A stretch of 64,000 nucleotides of DNA from Undibacterium_A arcticum (GCF_042660705.1 NZ_JBHSUQ010000001.1); one strand, 5' to 3'. Counted from the first letter of the stretch, positions 25,280 through 34,760 are shown. The notes: generated by a model from the sequence alone, not told the origin. Program-made: numbers and translations.

Positions 25280-27661
25280 TCATTCGGCATTATTCGCATT
25301 CGCCGGCACCAGAATCTCGCGGTTGCCGTTCGATTGCATGGTCGATACCACGCCACTCTGTTCCATTTGCTCCAGCAGGCGCGCCGCGCGGTTGTAGCCG
25401 ATGCGCAGGTGGCGCTGCACCAGCGAGATCGAGGCCCGGCGATTCTTCAACACAATTCCCACCGCCTGGTCGTATAACGCGTCAGCCTCGCCGCCGGCTG
25501 ACCCTTCGGCGGCCGGCATGCCGTCGGCACCGTCTTCCAGCACGCCGCCTTCGAGTATGCCGTCGATGTAATTCGGCTCTCCTTGTGCCCTCAAATGATC
25601 CACCACGCGATGCACCTCCTCGTCCGAGACAAAGGCGCCGTGTACGCGCGACGGCAGGCCGGTGCCGGGCGGCATGTACAGCATGTCACCCATGCCGAGC
25701 AGGGCTTCCGCACCCATCTGGTCGAGGATCGTGCGCGAGTCGATCTTGCTCGATACCTGGAACGCGATCCGGGTCGGGATGTTGGCCTTGATCAGACCGG
25801 TGATGACGTCGACCGACGGGCGCTGCGTCGCCAGAATCAGATGCAGGCCGGCGGCGCGCGCTTTTTGCGCAATGCGGGCGATCAGCTCTTCGACCTTCTT
25901 GCCGACCACCATCATCAGGTCGGCCAGCTCGTCGATGATGATGACGATGGTCGGCAGTTTCTCGAGCGGCTCGGGAGAATCTGGCGTCAGGCTGAATGGA
26001 TTCGGGATATGCTCCTCGCGCTTGGCGGCCTCGGCGATCTTGGTATTGTAGCCGGCCAGATTACGCACGCCGAGCTTGGACATCAGCTTGTAGCGGCGCT
26101 CCATCTCGTTGACCGCCCAGTTCAGCGCATGGCCGGCCTGGCGCATGTCGGTCACTACCGGCGCCAGCAGGTGCGGGATGCCTTCGTAGATCGACAACTC
26201 CAGCATCTTCGGGTCGATCAGGATCAGGCGCACGTCGTTCGGGTCGGACTTGTACAACAGCGACAGGATGGTGGCGTTGATGCCGACCGATTTACCCGAG
26301 CCGGTGGTACCGGCCACCAGCAAATGCGGCATCTTTGCCAGATCGGCCACCACCGGATTGCCTCCGATGTCCTTGCCCAATGCAATCGTCAGGCTGGAGC
26401 TGCTGTCGTGGTACACCTTGGAGCCGAGGATCTCGGTCAGGCGCACGATCTGGCGCTTCGGATTAGGCAGCTCGAGGCCCATGTAATTCTTGCCGGGGAT
26501 CACTTCCACCACGCGGATCGAGGTCAGCGACAGCGAGCGCGCCAAGTCGCGCGCCAGGTTGACGATCTGGCTGCCCTTGACGCCGGTCGCCGGTTCGATC
26601 TCGTAGCGGGTAATGACCGGCCCCGGATAGGCGGCGACGACCTTGGCGACGACACCGAAGTCGGACAGTTTTTTCTCGATCAGGCGGCTGGTGTATTCGA
26701 GTGTCTCGGGACTGACCGTTTCCTGCGCCGGCGGTGCGTCGTCCAGCAACGACAGCGGCGGCAGGTTGGTGTCGGGCAAGTCGGTAAACAGCGCGACCTG
26801 CCGCTCCTTCTCGATCCGTTCAGATTTGGGCACGGCGATGATCTGCGGCTCGATGCGAACTGGCGGCGCTTCGACGATCTTGCTGCGCTCCTGCACCAGC
26901 ACGACTTCGCGCTGCACCGCCGCGACATGGCCGACCTTGCGATCCTGGCGCGCCGCGTAAAAATTGCGCGCCGCCGCGATCGCCCGCTCTATACCGCCGC
27001 CAATACGCTCCGCCACGGACAGCCATGACACATGGAAATACAGGCTGAACCCGAGTCCGAACAGCAACAACAGCAACAAGGTCCCGCCGGTGAAGCCGAG
27101 CGCGTTATTCGCCGCGCCGCCGATCAGTTCGCCCAGCACGCCGCCCGGGGCGCGCGGCAGTTGCACCTTCAAGGAATACAACCGTACAAATTCCAGGCCC
27201 ATGCTGCCGGCGAACAACAGCGCAAAACCAACGCCGCGGATCAGGCCTTCGTGATGATGCTCAGGTTCGGACTCCGTTTGCAGCAGGAATCTTTGCGACA
27301 GCGCCCGATAACTGGTCCAGACCGAGCGCAGCAACAGGACGCACCACCACCATGCCGAAAAACCGAAGATGAACAGCAGCAAGTCCGACAGCCAGGCGCC
27401 GACGCGGCCGCCCCAGTTACCCAGCTTGGGCACGACATTGGCATGCGACCAGCCGGGATCGGCCTTGGTATAACTGAGCAGGATCAGGATCAGGTACAGC
27501 GCCAGCGCGGTCAGCACGAACCAGCGCGCTTCAGACAACAAGCGCAACAGCCGATTCGGCAGCGGTGCGCGCTCGGCCACCTGGGATTTGCGGCGATAGG
27601 CTTGGGTCTGGGCTGGCGACGATGGCGGGGTCTGTGCAGAGGCTGGGCTAGGTTTGATCAT
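25280..27661 (-). CDS. ftsK: DNA translocase FtsK
   Basis: A septum-located DNA pump that moves chromosome ends and activates XerCD at dif. The N-terminal part has four membrane helices (WFVLTALALYLILILL, LSDLLLFIFGFSAWWW, GVGFALLFAGSMGLEF, LGFTGGTLLLLLLFGLGF). A linker to about residue 300 follows, then the motor domain with Walker A VAGTTGSGKSVG, Walker B IVIIIDELADLMMV and LHLILATQRPSVDVITG. The C-terminal winged-helix gamma domain reads SISLVQRHLRIGYNRAARLL. The ATG at 27661 is preceded by CCAGGACTT. At 793 residues it is intact and of normal betaproteobacterial length. A longer upstream frame to 27925 reads into a MITE and is not used. Confidence 0.96.
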   Translation of the reverse strand: MIKPSPASAQTPPSSPAQTQAYRRKSQVAERAPLPNRLLRLLSEARWFVLTALALYLILILLSYTKADPGWSHANVVPKLGNWGGRVGAWLSDLLLFIFGFSAWWWCVLLLRSVWTSYRALSQRFLLQTESEPEHHHEGLIRGVGFALLFAGSMGLEFVRLYSLKVQLPRAPGGVLGELIGGAANNALGFTGGTLLLLLLFGLGFSLYFHVSWLSVAERIGGGIERAIAAARNFYAARQDRKVGHVAAVQREVVLVQERSKIVEAPPVRIEPQIIAVPKSERIEKERQVALFTDLPDTNLPPLSLLDDAPPAQETVSPETLEYTSRLIEKKLSDFGVVAKVVAAYPGPVITRYEIEPATGVKGSQIVNLARDLARSLSLTSIRVVEVIPGKNYMGLELPNPKRQIVRLTEILGSKVYHDSSSSLTIALGKDIGGNPVVADLAKMPHLLVAGTTGSGKSVGINATILSLLYKSDPNDVRLILIDPKMLELSIYEGIPHLLAPVVTDMRQAGHALNWAVNEMERRYKLMSKLGVRNLAGYNTKIAEAAKREEHIPNPFSLTPDSPEPLEKLPTIVIIIDELADLMMVVGKKVEELIARIAQKARAAGLHLILATQRPSVDVITGLIKANIPTRIAFQVSSKIDSRTILDQMGAEALLGMGDMLYMPPGTGLPSRVHGAFVSDEEVHRVVDHLRAQGEPNYIDGILEGGVLEDGADGMPAAEGSAGGEADALYDQAVGIVLKNRRASISLVQRHLRIGYNRAARLLEQMEQSGVVSTMQSNGNREILVPANANNAE

Positions 27662-27690
27662 AAGTCCTGGCGCAATGCGCCGTTGTGTTG

Positions 27691-27870
27691 CTAGGAGTCT
27701 GTCCGCCTTACGGAATCGAAGCGAAAACACGCTGAACGAGGACAGATTTTGCCGGGTTTGCAGCGTCAATAGCGAGCTATTGACCAAGAAACCGGTGACA
27801 CTGTACCGTTCAGAGAGTTTTGGCAGCCGATTCCCGGGGGCGCCGAGCCGTAAGTCGGACAGACTCCTAG
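27691..27870. repeat. MITE-like element with 23-bp terminal inverted repeats
   Basis: About 180 bases bounded by CTAGGAGTCTGTCCGCCTTA with CGG and, facing it, CCG with TAAGTCGGACAGACTCCTAG; 22 of 23 positions pair. The inside has no gene. It lies in the 500-base gap between the divergent ftsK and trxB genes and so in or near both promoters. The remaining bases (27871-28162) show nothing I recognise. Confidence 0.85.
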
Positions 27871-28162
27871 TAATTAATAATACGGATTGCGACATCATCT
27901 GGAATGCTCCCTGCGATGCAGGCACGCTGCAGGCAGGCGCATGGGGCCGATGTGAAGCTTCGGCCGCTTCGTCTATAATCTTAACCAGTTTTCCGGATTC
28001 CCACGAATAATTCGGGCGCGCTTGAATTTTTGCCTTGCGCCATCATGTAATTATCAGTATTAGCCGATGTTAATCGACAGATAACAACAATTGACTGCGC
28101 AACTTTGACTGCGCAACAATTGGCCGCCCCAACATCAACTTCATTATTTCAGGCAACTTTTT

Positions 28163-29117
28163 ATGACCACACCCAAACACGCTCGCGTCATGATCCTCGG
28201 CTCCGGCCCGGCCGGCTACTCGGCCGCCGTCTATGCTGCCCGTGCCAACCTGAAGCCGGTGCTGATCACCGGCGTTGAGCAAGGCGGTCAGCTGATGACC
28301 ACCACCGACGTCGACAACTGGCCGGCCGACGCGATGGGTGTGCAAGGTCCGGAGCTGATGCAGCGCTTCCTGCAACACGCGGAGCGTTTCAATACCGAAA
28401 TCATTTTCGATCATATCCATACCGCCAAGCTGACCGAGAAGCCGATCCGACTGATCGGCGACAGCGCTGAATATACCTGCGACGCGCTGATCATCGCGAC
28501 CGGCGCTTCGGCCCAGTACCTCGAAATCCCGTCGGAAGAAGAGTATATGGGCAAAGGCGTGTCGGCCTGCGCCACCTGCGACGGGTTCTTTTATCGCGGC
28601 CAGGAAGTGGCCGTGGTCGGCGGCGGCAATACCGCAGTCGAAGAGGCGCTGTACCTGGCCAATATCGCCACCAAGGTCACGCTGATCCACCGCCGCGACA
28701 AGTTCCGCGCCGAGGCGATCCTGGTCGACCGTCTGAATGCGAAAGTGGCAGAAGGCAAGATCGAGATCAAATACAACCACACGCTCGACGAGATCACCGG
28801 CGACGCATCCGGTGTGACCGGCGCCAACATCAAGTCGACGGTCGACGGCAAGATCACACCGCTCAAGCTGCACGGCGTCTTCATCGCGATTGGCCACAAA
28901 CCGAATACCGGCATCTTCGAAGGCCAGCTGGAAATGAAACGGTTATATCCGCACCAATACCGGCCTGGAAGGCATGGCCACCGCGACCAGCCTGCCGGGC
29001 GTGTTTGCCGCCGGCGACGTACAGGACCATATCTATCGTCAGGCAGTCACCAGCGCCGGCACCGGCTGCATGGCCGCACTCGATGCGCAGCGTTTCCTGG
29101 AAAGCATCGAAGGATAG
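28163..29117 (+). CDS. trxB: Thioredoxin reductase, with one frame break
   Basis: The flavoenzyme that reduces thioredoxin with NADPH. It has the FAD motif GSGPAGYSAAVYAARANL, the redox-active CATCDG, the NADPH motif GGGNTAVEEALYLA and IAIGHKPNTGIFEGQLEM. Near 28938 (ATGAAACGG) the frame is lost by +1 or -2. The continuing frame gives GYIRTNTGLEGMATATS, PGVFAAGDVQDHIYRQAVTS and AGTGCMAALDAQRFLESIEG and stops at 29117, the true end. The repaired length is about 318 residues. Because TrxB is a core enzyme, a sequencing indel is the most likely cause. If the break were real, the product would lack the second FAD-binding segment. Confidence 0.92.
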
Positions 29118-29166
29118 TTGTATCGGCACGCTCCGCAATATCGGCAAGATTGGATTGCGGAGCGAT

Positions 29167-29234
29167 GTAGGATGGGTGCAACCCATCTGGTAACTCATCG
29201 AGTTTCCGCGAATGATGGGTTGCACCCATCCTAC
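29167..29234. repeat. REP inverted pair between trxB and the Smr gene
   Basis: Facing copies of GTAGGATGGGTGCAACCCAT at 29167-29187 and 29214-29234 with a 26-base spacer. It starts 50 bases after the trxB stop and may act as its terminator-like element. Confidence 0.92.
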
Positions 29235-29271
29235 CAAGACGTCCCCCTTATTAGTTCTACGGCAGTCCATC

Positions 29272-29916
29272 ATGTCCGCCTCGCTCAAAAACTTCGCCGA
29301 CCTCAAGGCGCTCAGCAAGACCCTGAAGGTGCAAGAAGACGCGCGCAAGGTCGCCGAAGCCGAGCGCCAGCGGCAAGAGCAACAAACCAAACGCGAGGCC
29401 GATCTGTTCCGCCTCAGCATCGGCCAGGTCGCGCCATTGCCACAGCACAACAAGCATGCGAGCAGCACGCCGCGCCCCGAGCCGGTCGCGCGCCAGCATC
29501 TGGCCGACGAGCAGGCTGCATTGCAAGAATCGCTGTCCGATGAATTCGACGTCGAGACCTTGCTCGAGACCGACGCCGCGCTCAGCTTTGCGCGCAGCAA
29601 TATCGGACCGGACGTGGTGCGCAAGCTGCGCAAGGGGCATTGGGTGATTCAGGATCAACTCGACCTGCACGGCTTGCGACGCGACGCGGCGCGCGAGGCG
29701 GTCGCAGAATTCTTGCGCAAGAGTTGCCGGCGCGGACTGCGCTGTGTGCGCATCGTGCACGGCAAAGGGCTCGGCTCGGTCAACAAGGAGCCGGTGCTCA
29801 AAAACATGGTGCACAAATGGCTGGTGCAAAAGGATGAGGTGCTGGCCTTCTGTCAGGCCAAGGCGGCGGACGGCGGCGCCGGTGCGGTGGTGGTTTTATT
29901 GAAGGGAAATGGCTAG
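29272..29916 (+). CDS. Smr-domain protein
   Basis: A 214-residue protein with an N-terminal charged coiled-coil-like part (residues 20-50, rich in Glu, Gln and Arg) and a C-terminal Smr domain: QDQLDLHGLRRDAAREAV, then CVRIVHGKGLGSVNKEPVLK. Smr domains occur at the end of MutS2 and alone and can have nuclease activity; the role of stand-alone betaproteobacterial members is not known. The LDLHG and HGKG motifs are intact. The start ATG at 29272 begins MSASLKNFADLK, typical of this family. It follows trxB in the same direction but is separated from it by a REP pair. Confidence 0.88.
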   Translation: MSASLKNFADLKALSKTLKVQEDARKVAEAERQRQEQQTKREADLFRLSIGQVAPLPQHNKHASSTPRPEPVARQHLADEQAALQESLSDEFDVETLLETDAALSFARSNIGPDVVRKLRKGHWVIQDQLDLHGLRRDAAREAVAEFLRKSCRRGLRCVRIVHGKGLGSVNKEPVLKNMVHKWLVQKDEVLAFCQAKAADGGAGAVVVLLKGNG

Positions 29917-30018
29917 CCGACCAAGCTTGGCGCCAGTCGTTCCTGTAACTGCGTGAAATTTCCCCTCAGCCGCAGGCCGCATCGAGTGCGGCAGTCCGCG
30001 GCACGTCCGATCATCCGA

Positions 30019-30509
30019 TCATCCGTTAACGCCAGCCTCGCCCATCAACAACTCCGGCGCCAGCATCTGGGTGTCCTTCAGCGTCTGCAGCACGATGTTG
30101 GAACGAATATCGAGCACGCCCGGCGTCTTGTATAACTTCTCCAGTACGAAGCTCGAATAATGCTTGAGGTTGCGGGCCCGCACTCTTAGCAAATAATTCG
30201 CCTCGCCGGTGATGATGTAGGAGCCGACCACTTCCGGCCAGCTTTGCAGCGCCGCCGTGAAGTTTCATGCCAGTGCTCGACATCGCGCCGCATCGTCACC
30301 TGTACAAACGAATCGACTTCCAGCCCGAACGCGGTGGCATCGAGCAAGGCAATGTAGCGGGCGATCATGCCGCTCTCCTCCAGCGCCCGTACCCGCCGCA
30401 AACAGGCCGATGGCGACAAGAAAACCTGTTCCGCCAGGTCCTGGTTGCTGACCCGGCCATCCTGTTGCAGCACCGTCAAAATCTTCAGGTCAATCGCGTC
30501 GATCTTCAT
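30019..30509 (-). CDS. kynR: Lrp/AsnC-family regulator of the kynurenine genes (KynR-like), with one frame break
   Basis: A DNA-binding regulator with an N-terminal winged helix (DLAEQVFLSPSACLRRVRALE) and a C-terminal ligand-binding RAM domain. The frame from 30509 runs to DVEHWHE. There GAAACTTC has three A where four would be needed, and restoring one A gives NFTAALQSWPEVVGSYIITG and the rest of the RAM domain (NIVLQTLKDTQM) to the stop at 30019. The repaired length is about 163 residues. It is transcribed divergently from kynB, 140 bases away, the position of KynR, which in other bacteria activates the kyn operon in response to kynurenine. The homopolymer deletion points to a sequencing indel. 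Confidence 0.85.
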
Positions 30510-30648
30510 ATCGCAGATTCCTTCAAAATATCATCGATAAACTCAATTAAATTCTATTCTACCGGTGATTACTCGCCAACTTTGCAAGAAAAATTCAGGA
30601 TTTATGGCATAAAATTTACTCCAGTTTCCACTCAACGACACCCTCACC

Positions 30649-31305
30649 ATGCCCGCACCGTCGACCATCTGGGATATCAGCCCCTTGATTTCGTCCGCCA
30701 TCCCAGTCTGGCCCGGCGATACCCCGTATAGCGCCAGCACCACCTGGGAAATCGCCGACGGCTGTCCGGTGCACGTCAGCAAGATGACGATGACCACGCA
30801 TCTGGGCGCGCACTGCGACGCGCCATCGCATTACGATCCCCAGGGGGTCGGCATCGATGCGGTCGCACTCGATCCGTATATCGGACCTTGCCGCGTGATC
30901 CATTGCATGGCCGCCGACAACAGCGTCGGCCTGATCGAGCCACAGCACATCGCGCATGGATTGACCGACCTGTCACAGCCGCTGCCGCCGCGCGTGCTGC
31001 TGCGCACTTACCGGACCGCGCCGCAACAGGCATGGGATGCTGCCTTTACCGCTGTCGCGCCGGCCACCATCGCGCTGCTGGCACAACACGGCGTGCGGCT
31101 GATCGGCATCGATACGCCGTCGCTCGATCCGCAGGAATCGAAAACGCTGGACGCGCATCATGCGGTGCGCGTCAACCAGATGGCGATTCTGGAAGGCATC
31201 GTGCTCGACGCGGTGCCCGAAGGCGATTATGAATTGATCGCGCTGCCTTTGAAATTGAAGGACATGGATGCCAGCCCGGTGCGCGCGATTTTACGCACGC
31301 TCTGA
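30649..31305 (+). CDS. kynB: Kynurenine formamidase (arylformamidase) KynB
   Basis: Hydrolyses N-formylkynurenine to kynurenine and formate, the second step of tryptophan degradation. The 218-residue protein belongs to the cyclase-like metal hydrolase family and shows the zinc motif HLGAHCDAPSHYDPQG (residues 46-61) and LIGIDTPSLDP. First gene of kynB-kynU-kynA. The last codons (TTACGCACGCTCTGA) seem to be the source of the 15-bp tandem repeat that follows. Confidence 0.94.
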   Translation: MPAPSTIWDISPLISSAIPVWPGDTPYSASTTWEIADGCPVHVSKMTMTTHLGAHCDAPSHYDPQGVGIDAVALDPYIGPCRVIHCMAADNSVGLIEPQHIAHGLTDLSQPLPPRVLLRTYRTAPQQAWDAAFTAVAPATIALLAQHGVRLIGIDTPSLDPQESKTLDAHHAVRVNQMAILEGIVLDAVPEGDYELIALPLKLKDMDASPVRAILRTL

Positions 31306-31412
31306 TGACACAAGCTCCGATTACACAAGCTCCGATTACACAAGCTCCGATTACGCAAGCTCCGATTATGCGAGCTCTGATTACGCAAGCTCTGATTTCG
31401 CAACCTCTGATA
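31293..31412. repeat. 15-bp tandem repeat between kynB and kynU (8 units)
   Basis: Units ACACAAGCTCCGATT (three identical, 31308-31352), ACGCAAGCTCCGATT, ATGCGAGCTCTGATT, ACGCAAGCTCTGATT and TCGCAACCTCTGATA follow an imperfect first unit ACGCACGCTCTGATG, which is the end of kynB itself. The array ends just before the ribosome binding site of kynU (AAAGGATTCCCG). In the kynU frame it is open and would encode repeats of Ser-Ser-Asp-Tyr-Thr/Ala. Confidence 0.95.
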
Positions 31413-31423
31413 AAGGATTCCCG

Positions 31424-32674
31424 ATGACTGACCGCAACAACTGTCTCGCACTGGATGCGAGCGACCCGCTGGCCGCCCTGCGCGATCAATTCGACCTGCC
31501 CGACGGCGTGATTTACCTGGACGGCAATTCGCTCGGCGCGCGGCCGAAAGCGGCACTGACGCGCGCGCAACAGGTGATCGCGCAGGAATGGGGCAGCGAC
31601 CTGATCCGCAGCTGGAACACGGCCGGCTGGTTTGATCTGCCGTCACGCCTGGGCAACCGGCTGGCAGCGCTGATCGGCGCCGAAGCCGACGAAGTGGTGG
31701 TGACCGACTCGACCTCGATCAACCTGTTCAAGGCGCTGGCGGCGGCGCTGCAAATGCAGGCCGCCAATCCCGCGACCAGCGCACGGCGCGTGATCGTCAC
31801 CGAGCGCAGCAACTTCCCGACCGACATCTATATGGCGCAGGGCCTGACCACATGGCTCGATCGCGGTTACACGGTCAAGCTGGTCGACCGCCCCGAGCAA
31901 CTGCCGGCGGCGATCGATGCGCAGACCGCGGTCGTGATGCTGACCCACGTCAATTACCGCACCGGTTACCAGCTCGACATGGCGGCGCTGACCGCGCACA
32001 TCCATGCACAAGGGGCGCTGGCGGTCTGGGATCTGGCGCATTCGGCCGGTGCGGTGCCGGTTGACCTGAATCGTGCACAGGCCGATCTGGCGGTCGGATG
32101 CACCTACAAATACCTGAACGGCGGCCCCGGTGCGCCGGCCTTCATCTGGATCGCCAAGCGCCATCAGGCGAAGTTCCGCCACCCGCTGTCGGGCTGGTGG
32201 GGTCATGCGGCGCCGTTTGCGATGCATTCCGAGTTCCAGCCGACCGCCGGCGCCCGGCGCGCCTTGTGCGGCACCCAGCCGATCGTCTCGCTGGCGCTGG
32301 TCGAGTGCGGCCTCGACGTATTCGCACAGACCACGATGGATCAGGTGCGCGCCAAGTCGCTGGCGCTGACCGATCTGTTCATCGCGCTGGTCGAACGGCG
32401 CTGCGGCCATCATCCGCTCGGACTGGTGACGCCGCGCGAGCACGCACGGCGCGGCAGCCAGGTCAGCTTCACCCACCCGCACGGTTATGCAGTGATGCAA
32501 GCCTTGATTGCGCGCGGCGTGATCGGCGATTATCGCGAACCGGAAATCATGCGTTTCGGCTTCACGCCGCTGTACACGAGCTACGTCGATGTGTGGGATG
32601 CGGTCGAGGTGCTGCTGCAGATTCTGGATAAGCAGGATTACGATCTGAATGCCGAGCGTGATGCGGTAACCTGA
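31424..32674 (+). CDS. kynU: Kynureninase KynU
   Basis: A PLP enzyme that splits kynurenine into anthranilate and alanine. The 416-residue protein has IYLDGNSLGARPKAAL, FPTDIYMAQGL, VWDLAHSAGAVPVDL, the PLP Lys in GCTYKYLNGGPGAPAFIW, LSGWWGHAAPF and FGFTPLYTSY. The start ATG 31424 is preceded by AAAGGATTCCCG. The frame is open for another 52 codons upstream through the tandem repeat, but known kynureninases begin near this ATG, so the extension is probably not translated. Middle gene of the kyn operon. Confidence 0.94.
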   Translation: MTDRNNCLALDASDPLAALRDQFDLPDGVIYLDGNSLGARPKAALTRAQQVIAQEWGSDLIRSWNTAGWFDLPSRLGNRLAALIGAEADEVVVTDSTSINLFKALAAALQMQAANPATSARRVIVTERSNFPTDIYMAQGLTTWLDRGYTVKLVDRPEQLPAAIDAQTAVVMLTHVNYRTGYQLDMAALTAHIHAQGALAVWDLAHSAGAVPVDLNRAQADLAVGCTYKYLNGGPGAPAFIWIAKRHQAKFRHPLSGWWGHAAPFAMHSEFQPTAGARRALCGTQPIVSLALVECGLDVFAQTTMDQVRAKSLALTDLFIALVERRCGHHPLGLVTPREHARRGSQVSFTHPHGYAVMQALIARGVIGDYREPEIMRFGFTPLYTSYVDVWDAVEVLLQILDKQDYDLNAERDAVT

Positions 32675-32800
32675 ATTCACGTGATAAATATACTATGACC
32701 AGTATATTTATCAACACAACAAACACAAGCGGTAACAGCATACTTTTAATAATTTTATTAGGGGTATGCAAAACATCCAATTCCACCCAGGAGATGCACG

Positions 32801-33652
32801 ATGACATGCCCAATGGATAAAACAGACAAGCCCGCCAACTGGCATGGCGCCAAGATGGATTTCAGCCAGGCGATGAGCTACGGCGATTACCTCGGCCTCG
32901 ATCAGATCCTGAGCGCCCAGCATCCGCGCTCCCCCAACCACAACGAGATGCTGTTCATCATCCAGCATCAGACCAGCGAATTGTGGATGAAGCTGATGCT
33001 GCACGAGCTGCACGCGGTCCGCACCAACCTGCGCAGCGGCGATCTGCCGCCGGCCTTCAAGATGCTGGCGCGCGTGGCGCGCATCATGGATCAGCTGGTG
33101 CATGCGTGGGACGTGCTGGCGACCATGACGCCGCCAGAATACACCGCGATCCGGCCGTATCTGGGCAGCTCGTCCGGTTTTCAGTCGCCGCAGTATCGGG
33201 AAGTCGAATTCATCCTCGGCAACAAGAACGCGGCCATGCTGGCAGTCCACGAGAGCGCGCCCGCGACGCATCAGAAGCTGGACGCGGAATTGCGCACGCC
33301 ATCGATCTACGACGAAGCGATCCAGCTGCTGGCGCGCGAAGGCCTGCACATCGACGCCGACCGGCTGGCGGCCGACTGGACGCTGCCGACCAGCGCTAAT
33401 GCATCGGTCAAGGCCGCGTGGTTGGCCGTGTATCAGGACCCGACCAGATATTGGGCGCTGTACGAGCTGGCTGAGAAACTGGTCGACCTGGAGACCGCAT
33501 TCCGCTATTGGCGCTTCCGTCATGTGACCACGGTCGAGCGCATCATCGGCTTCAAGACCGGCACCGGCGGCACCGCCGGCGTCAGCTATCTGAAGAAGAT
33601 GCTGGATGTGGTGCTGTTTCCCGAACTGTTTGCGCTGCGCACCGAGTTGTAA
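32801..33652 (+). CDS. kynA: Tryptophan 2,3-dioxygenase KynA
   Basis: A heme enzyme that oxidises tryptophan to N-formylkynurenine, the first step of the pathway. The 283-residue protein has YLGLDQILSAQHP, HNEMLFIIQHQTSELWMKL, SSGFQSPQYREVEFILGNKN, the heme-ligand His region YWRFRHVTTVERIIG and the GTGGTAGVSYL loop. The ATG at 32801 has CCAGGAGATGCACG upstream. A second ATG four codons later is possible. The gene lies 126 bases after kynU; those bases could hold a separate promoter. A 17-bp stem-loop follows the stop. Confidence 0.95.
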   Translation: MTCPMDKTDKPANWHGAKMDFSQAMSYGDYLGLDQILSAQHPRSPNHNEMLFIIQHQTSELWMKLMLHELHAVRTNLRSGDLPPAFKMLARVARIMDQLVHAWDVLATMTPPEYTAIRPYLGSSSGFQSPQYREVEFILGNKNAAMLAVHESAPATHQKLDAELRTPSIYDEAIQLLAREGLHIDADRLAADWTLPTSANASVKAAWLAVYQDPTRYWALYELAEKLVDLETAFRYWRFRHVTTVERIIGFKTGTGGTAGVSYLKKMLDVVLFPELFALRTEL

Positions 33653-33656
33653 CTGC

Positions 33657-33703
33657 GGGGCGTGTTGACATTCAATTTGGGTGTGCGAATGTCAACACGC
33701 CCC
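33657..33703. terminator. Perfect 17-bp inverted repeat after kynA
   Basis: GGGGCGTGTTGACATTC (33657-33673) and GAATGTCAACACGCCCC (33687-33703) pair perfectly around a 13-base loop, starting four bases after the kynA stop. There is no T-run on the plus strand, so it may protect the mRNA 3' end or assist a rho-dependent stop rather than being a classic intrinsic terminator. Confidence 0.65.
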
Positions 33704-33812
33704 AATCTGCGGCGTGCTTCCATCAGTGCGCCGCAGAAATATACTCCCTCTTATATAATCGAGTTCCGCAAATAAATCATCGGGATTTATTGCATACTCT
33801 TCAAGAATAACA

Positions 33813-34760
33813 ATGTCATCACCGCAGCTATTCGTCCTCGCCTCGCTGATCTGGGGCTCCACCTTCTGGGCCATCACGTTTCAATTGGGCGAAGTCGCGC
33901 CGGCGGTGTCGGTGGTATATCGCTTCGGCCTCGCTGCTGCGCTGCTGTTTGGCTGGTGCCTGCTGCGCGGCGACCGGCTGCGACTGCCTTGGCGCGCGCA
34001 GCGCTGGATGATGCTGCAGGGACTGGCCACCTTCGGCATCAGCTATATCTGCACCTACAGCTCTGAACAGTATCTGGTGTCGGCGCTGGTGGCCGTGCTG
34101 TTTGCGCTGATGGTGTTCTGGAATCCGATTGCGAACCGGATCGCGTTCGGTCATGCGCTGACCTGGCGCATCTGGTGCGCGGCCGCTCTGGCACTGGCAG
34201 GCGTGGTGCTGCTGCTGTCGCAGTCGCTGGAGGCGGCGTGGCAAGCATTGGCGGCCGGCCTGAACGGCCATTTCTTCCTCGGGCTGGCCTTGGCGCTGAC
34301 TGCGACCATCGCAAGCACCGTCGGCAACGCGCTGGTGATCAAGGTGCACGAACACTCAAGCAATGTGCTGCTCACCACCGCCTGGGCGATGCTGTGGGGC
34401 ACGGTGGCTGTGGCCAGCTGGGTGCTGGTCAGCGGCCAGCCTTGGCGCCTGCCGAGCACGCCGAGTTACTGGGCGGCGCTGCTGTATCTGTCGGTGTGCG
34501 GTTCGGTGATTGCGTTCACTGCCTACTTCACGCTGATCAACCGCATCGGCTCGCAAAAGGCCGTGTACATCGGCGTCGTCACGCCGATCGTCTCGGTGCT
34601 GCTGTCGATCCAATTCGAGCATTACCGGCCCGGCGCCGTCGAATGGATCGGCATGCTGCTGTGCCTGACCGGCGTGGCCTGGGCCATGCGCGGCGACGCA
34701 CCGACCGCCCCTATTACCCCAAACTTGACGCTGCCCCTGACCGAGCCTGAACCGCTATGA
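33813..34760 (+). CDS. EamA/DMT-family transporter
   Basis: A 315-residue inner-membrane protein with about ten predicted helices in two EamA repeats. The first opens LFVLASLIWGSTFWAITFQL and the second FFLGLALALTATIASTVGNA; AYFTLINRIGSQKAVYIGVV is typical of the second-repeat end. Members export amino acids or other metabolites, but the substrate cannot be told from sequence. The stop overlaps the GNAT gene start by ATGA. Its place after the kyn operon could suggest export of a tryptophan-derived compound, which is only a guess. Confidence 0.85.
   Translation: MSSPQLFVLASLIWGSTFWAITFQLGEVAPAVSVVYRFGLAAALLFGWCLLRGDRLRLPWRAQRWMMLQGLATFGISYICTYSSEQYLVSALVAVLFALMVFWNPIANRIAFGHALTWRIWCAAALALAGVVLLLSQSLEAAWQALAAGLNGHFFLGLALALTATIASTVGNALVIKVHEHSSNVLLTTAWAMLWGTVAVASWVLVSGQPWRLPSTPSYWAALLYLSVCGSVIAFTAYFTLINRIGSQKAVYIGVVTPIVSVLLSIQFEHYRPGAVEWIGMLLCLTGVAWAMRGDAPTAPITPNLTLPLTEPEPL

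Noticed and set aside
25583..27028. 481-codon rightward frame opposite ftsK
   Set aside because: His/Gln/Arg-rich antisense product of ftsK; no independent evidence.
31293..31412. CRISPR-like array between kynB and kynU
   Set aside because: The units are contiguous 15-bp repeats without spacers and no cas genes are present; it is a simple tandem repeat.
31268..31423. Upstream start for kynU giving a 52-residue N-terminal extension
   Set aside because: The ATG at 31424 has a good ribosome binding site and matches the usual kynureninase start; the extension overlaps the kynB end and the tandem repeat. Kept only as a finding to test.
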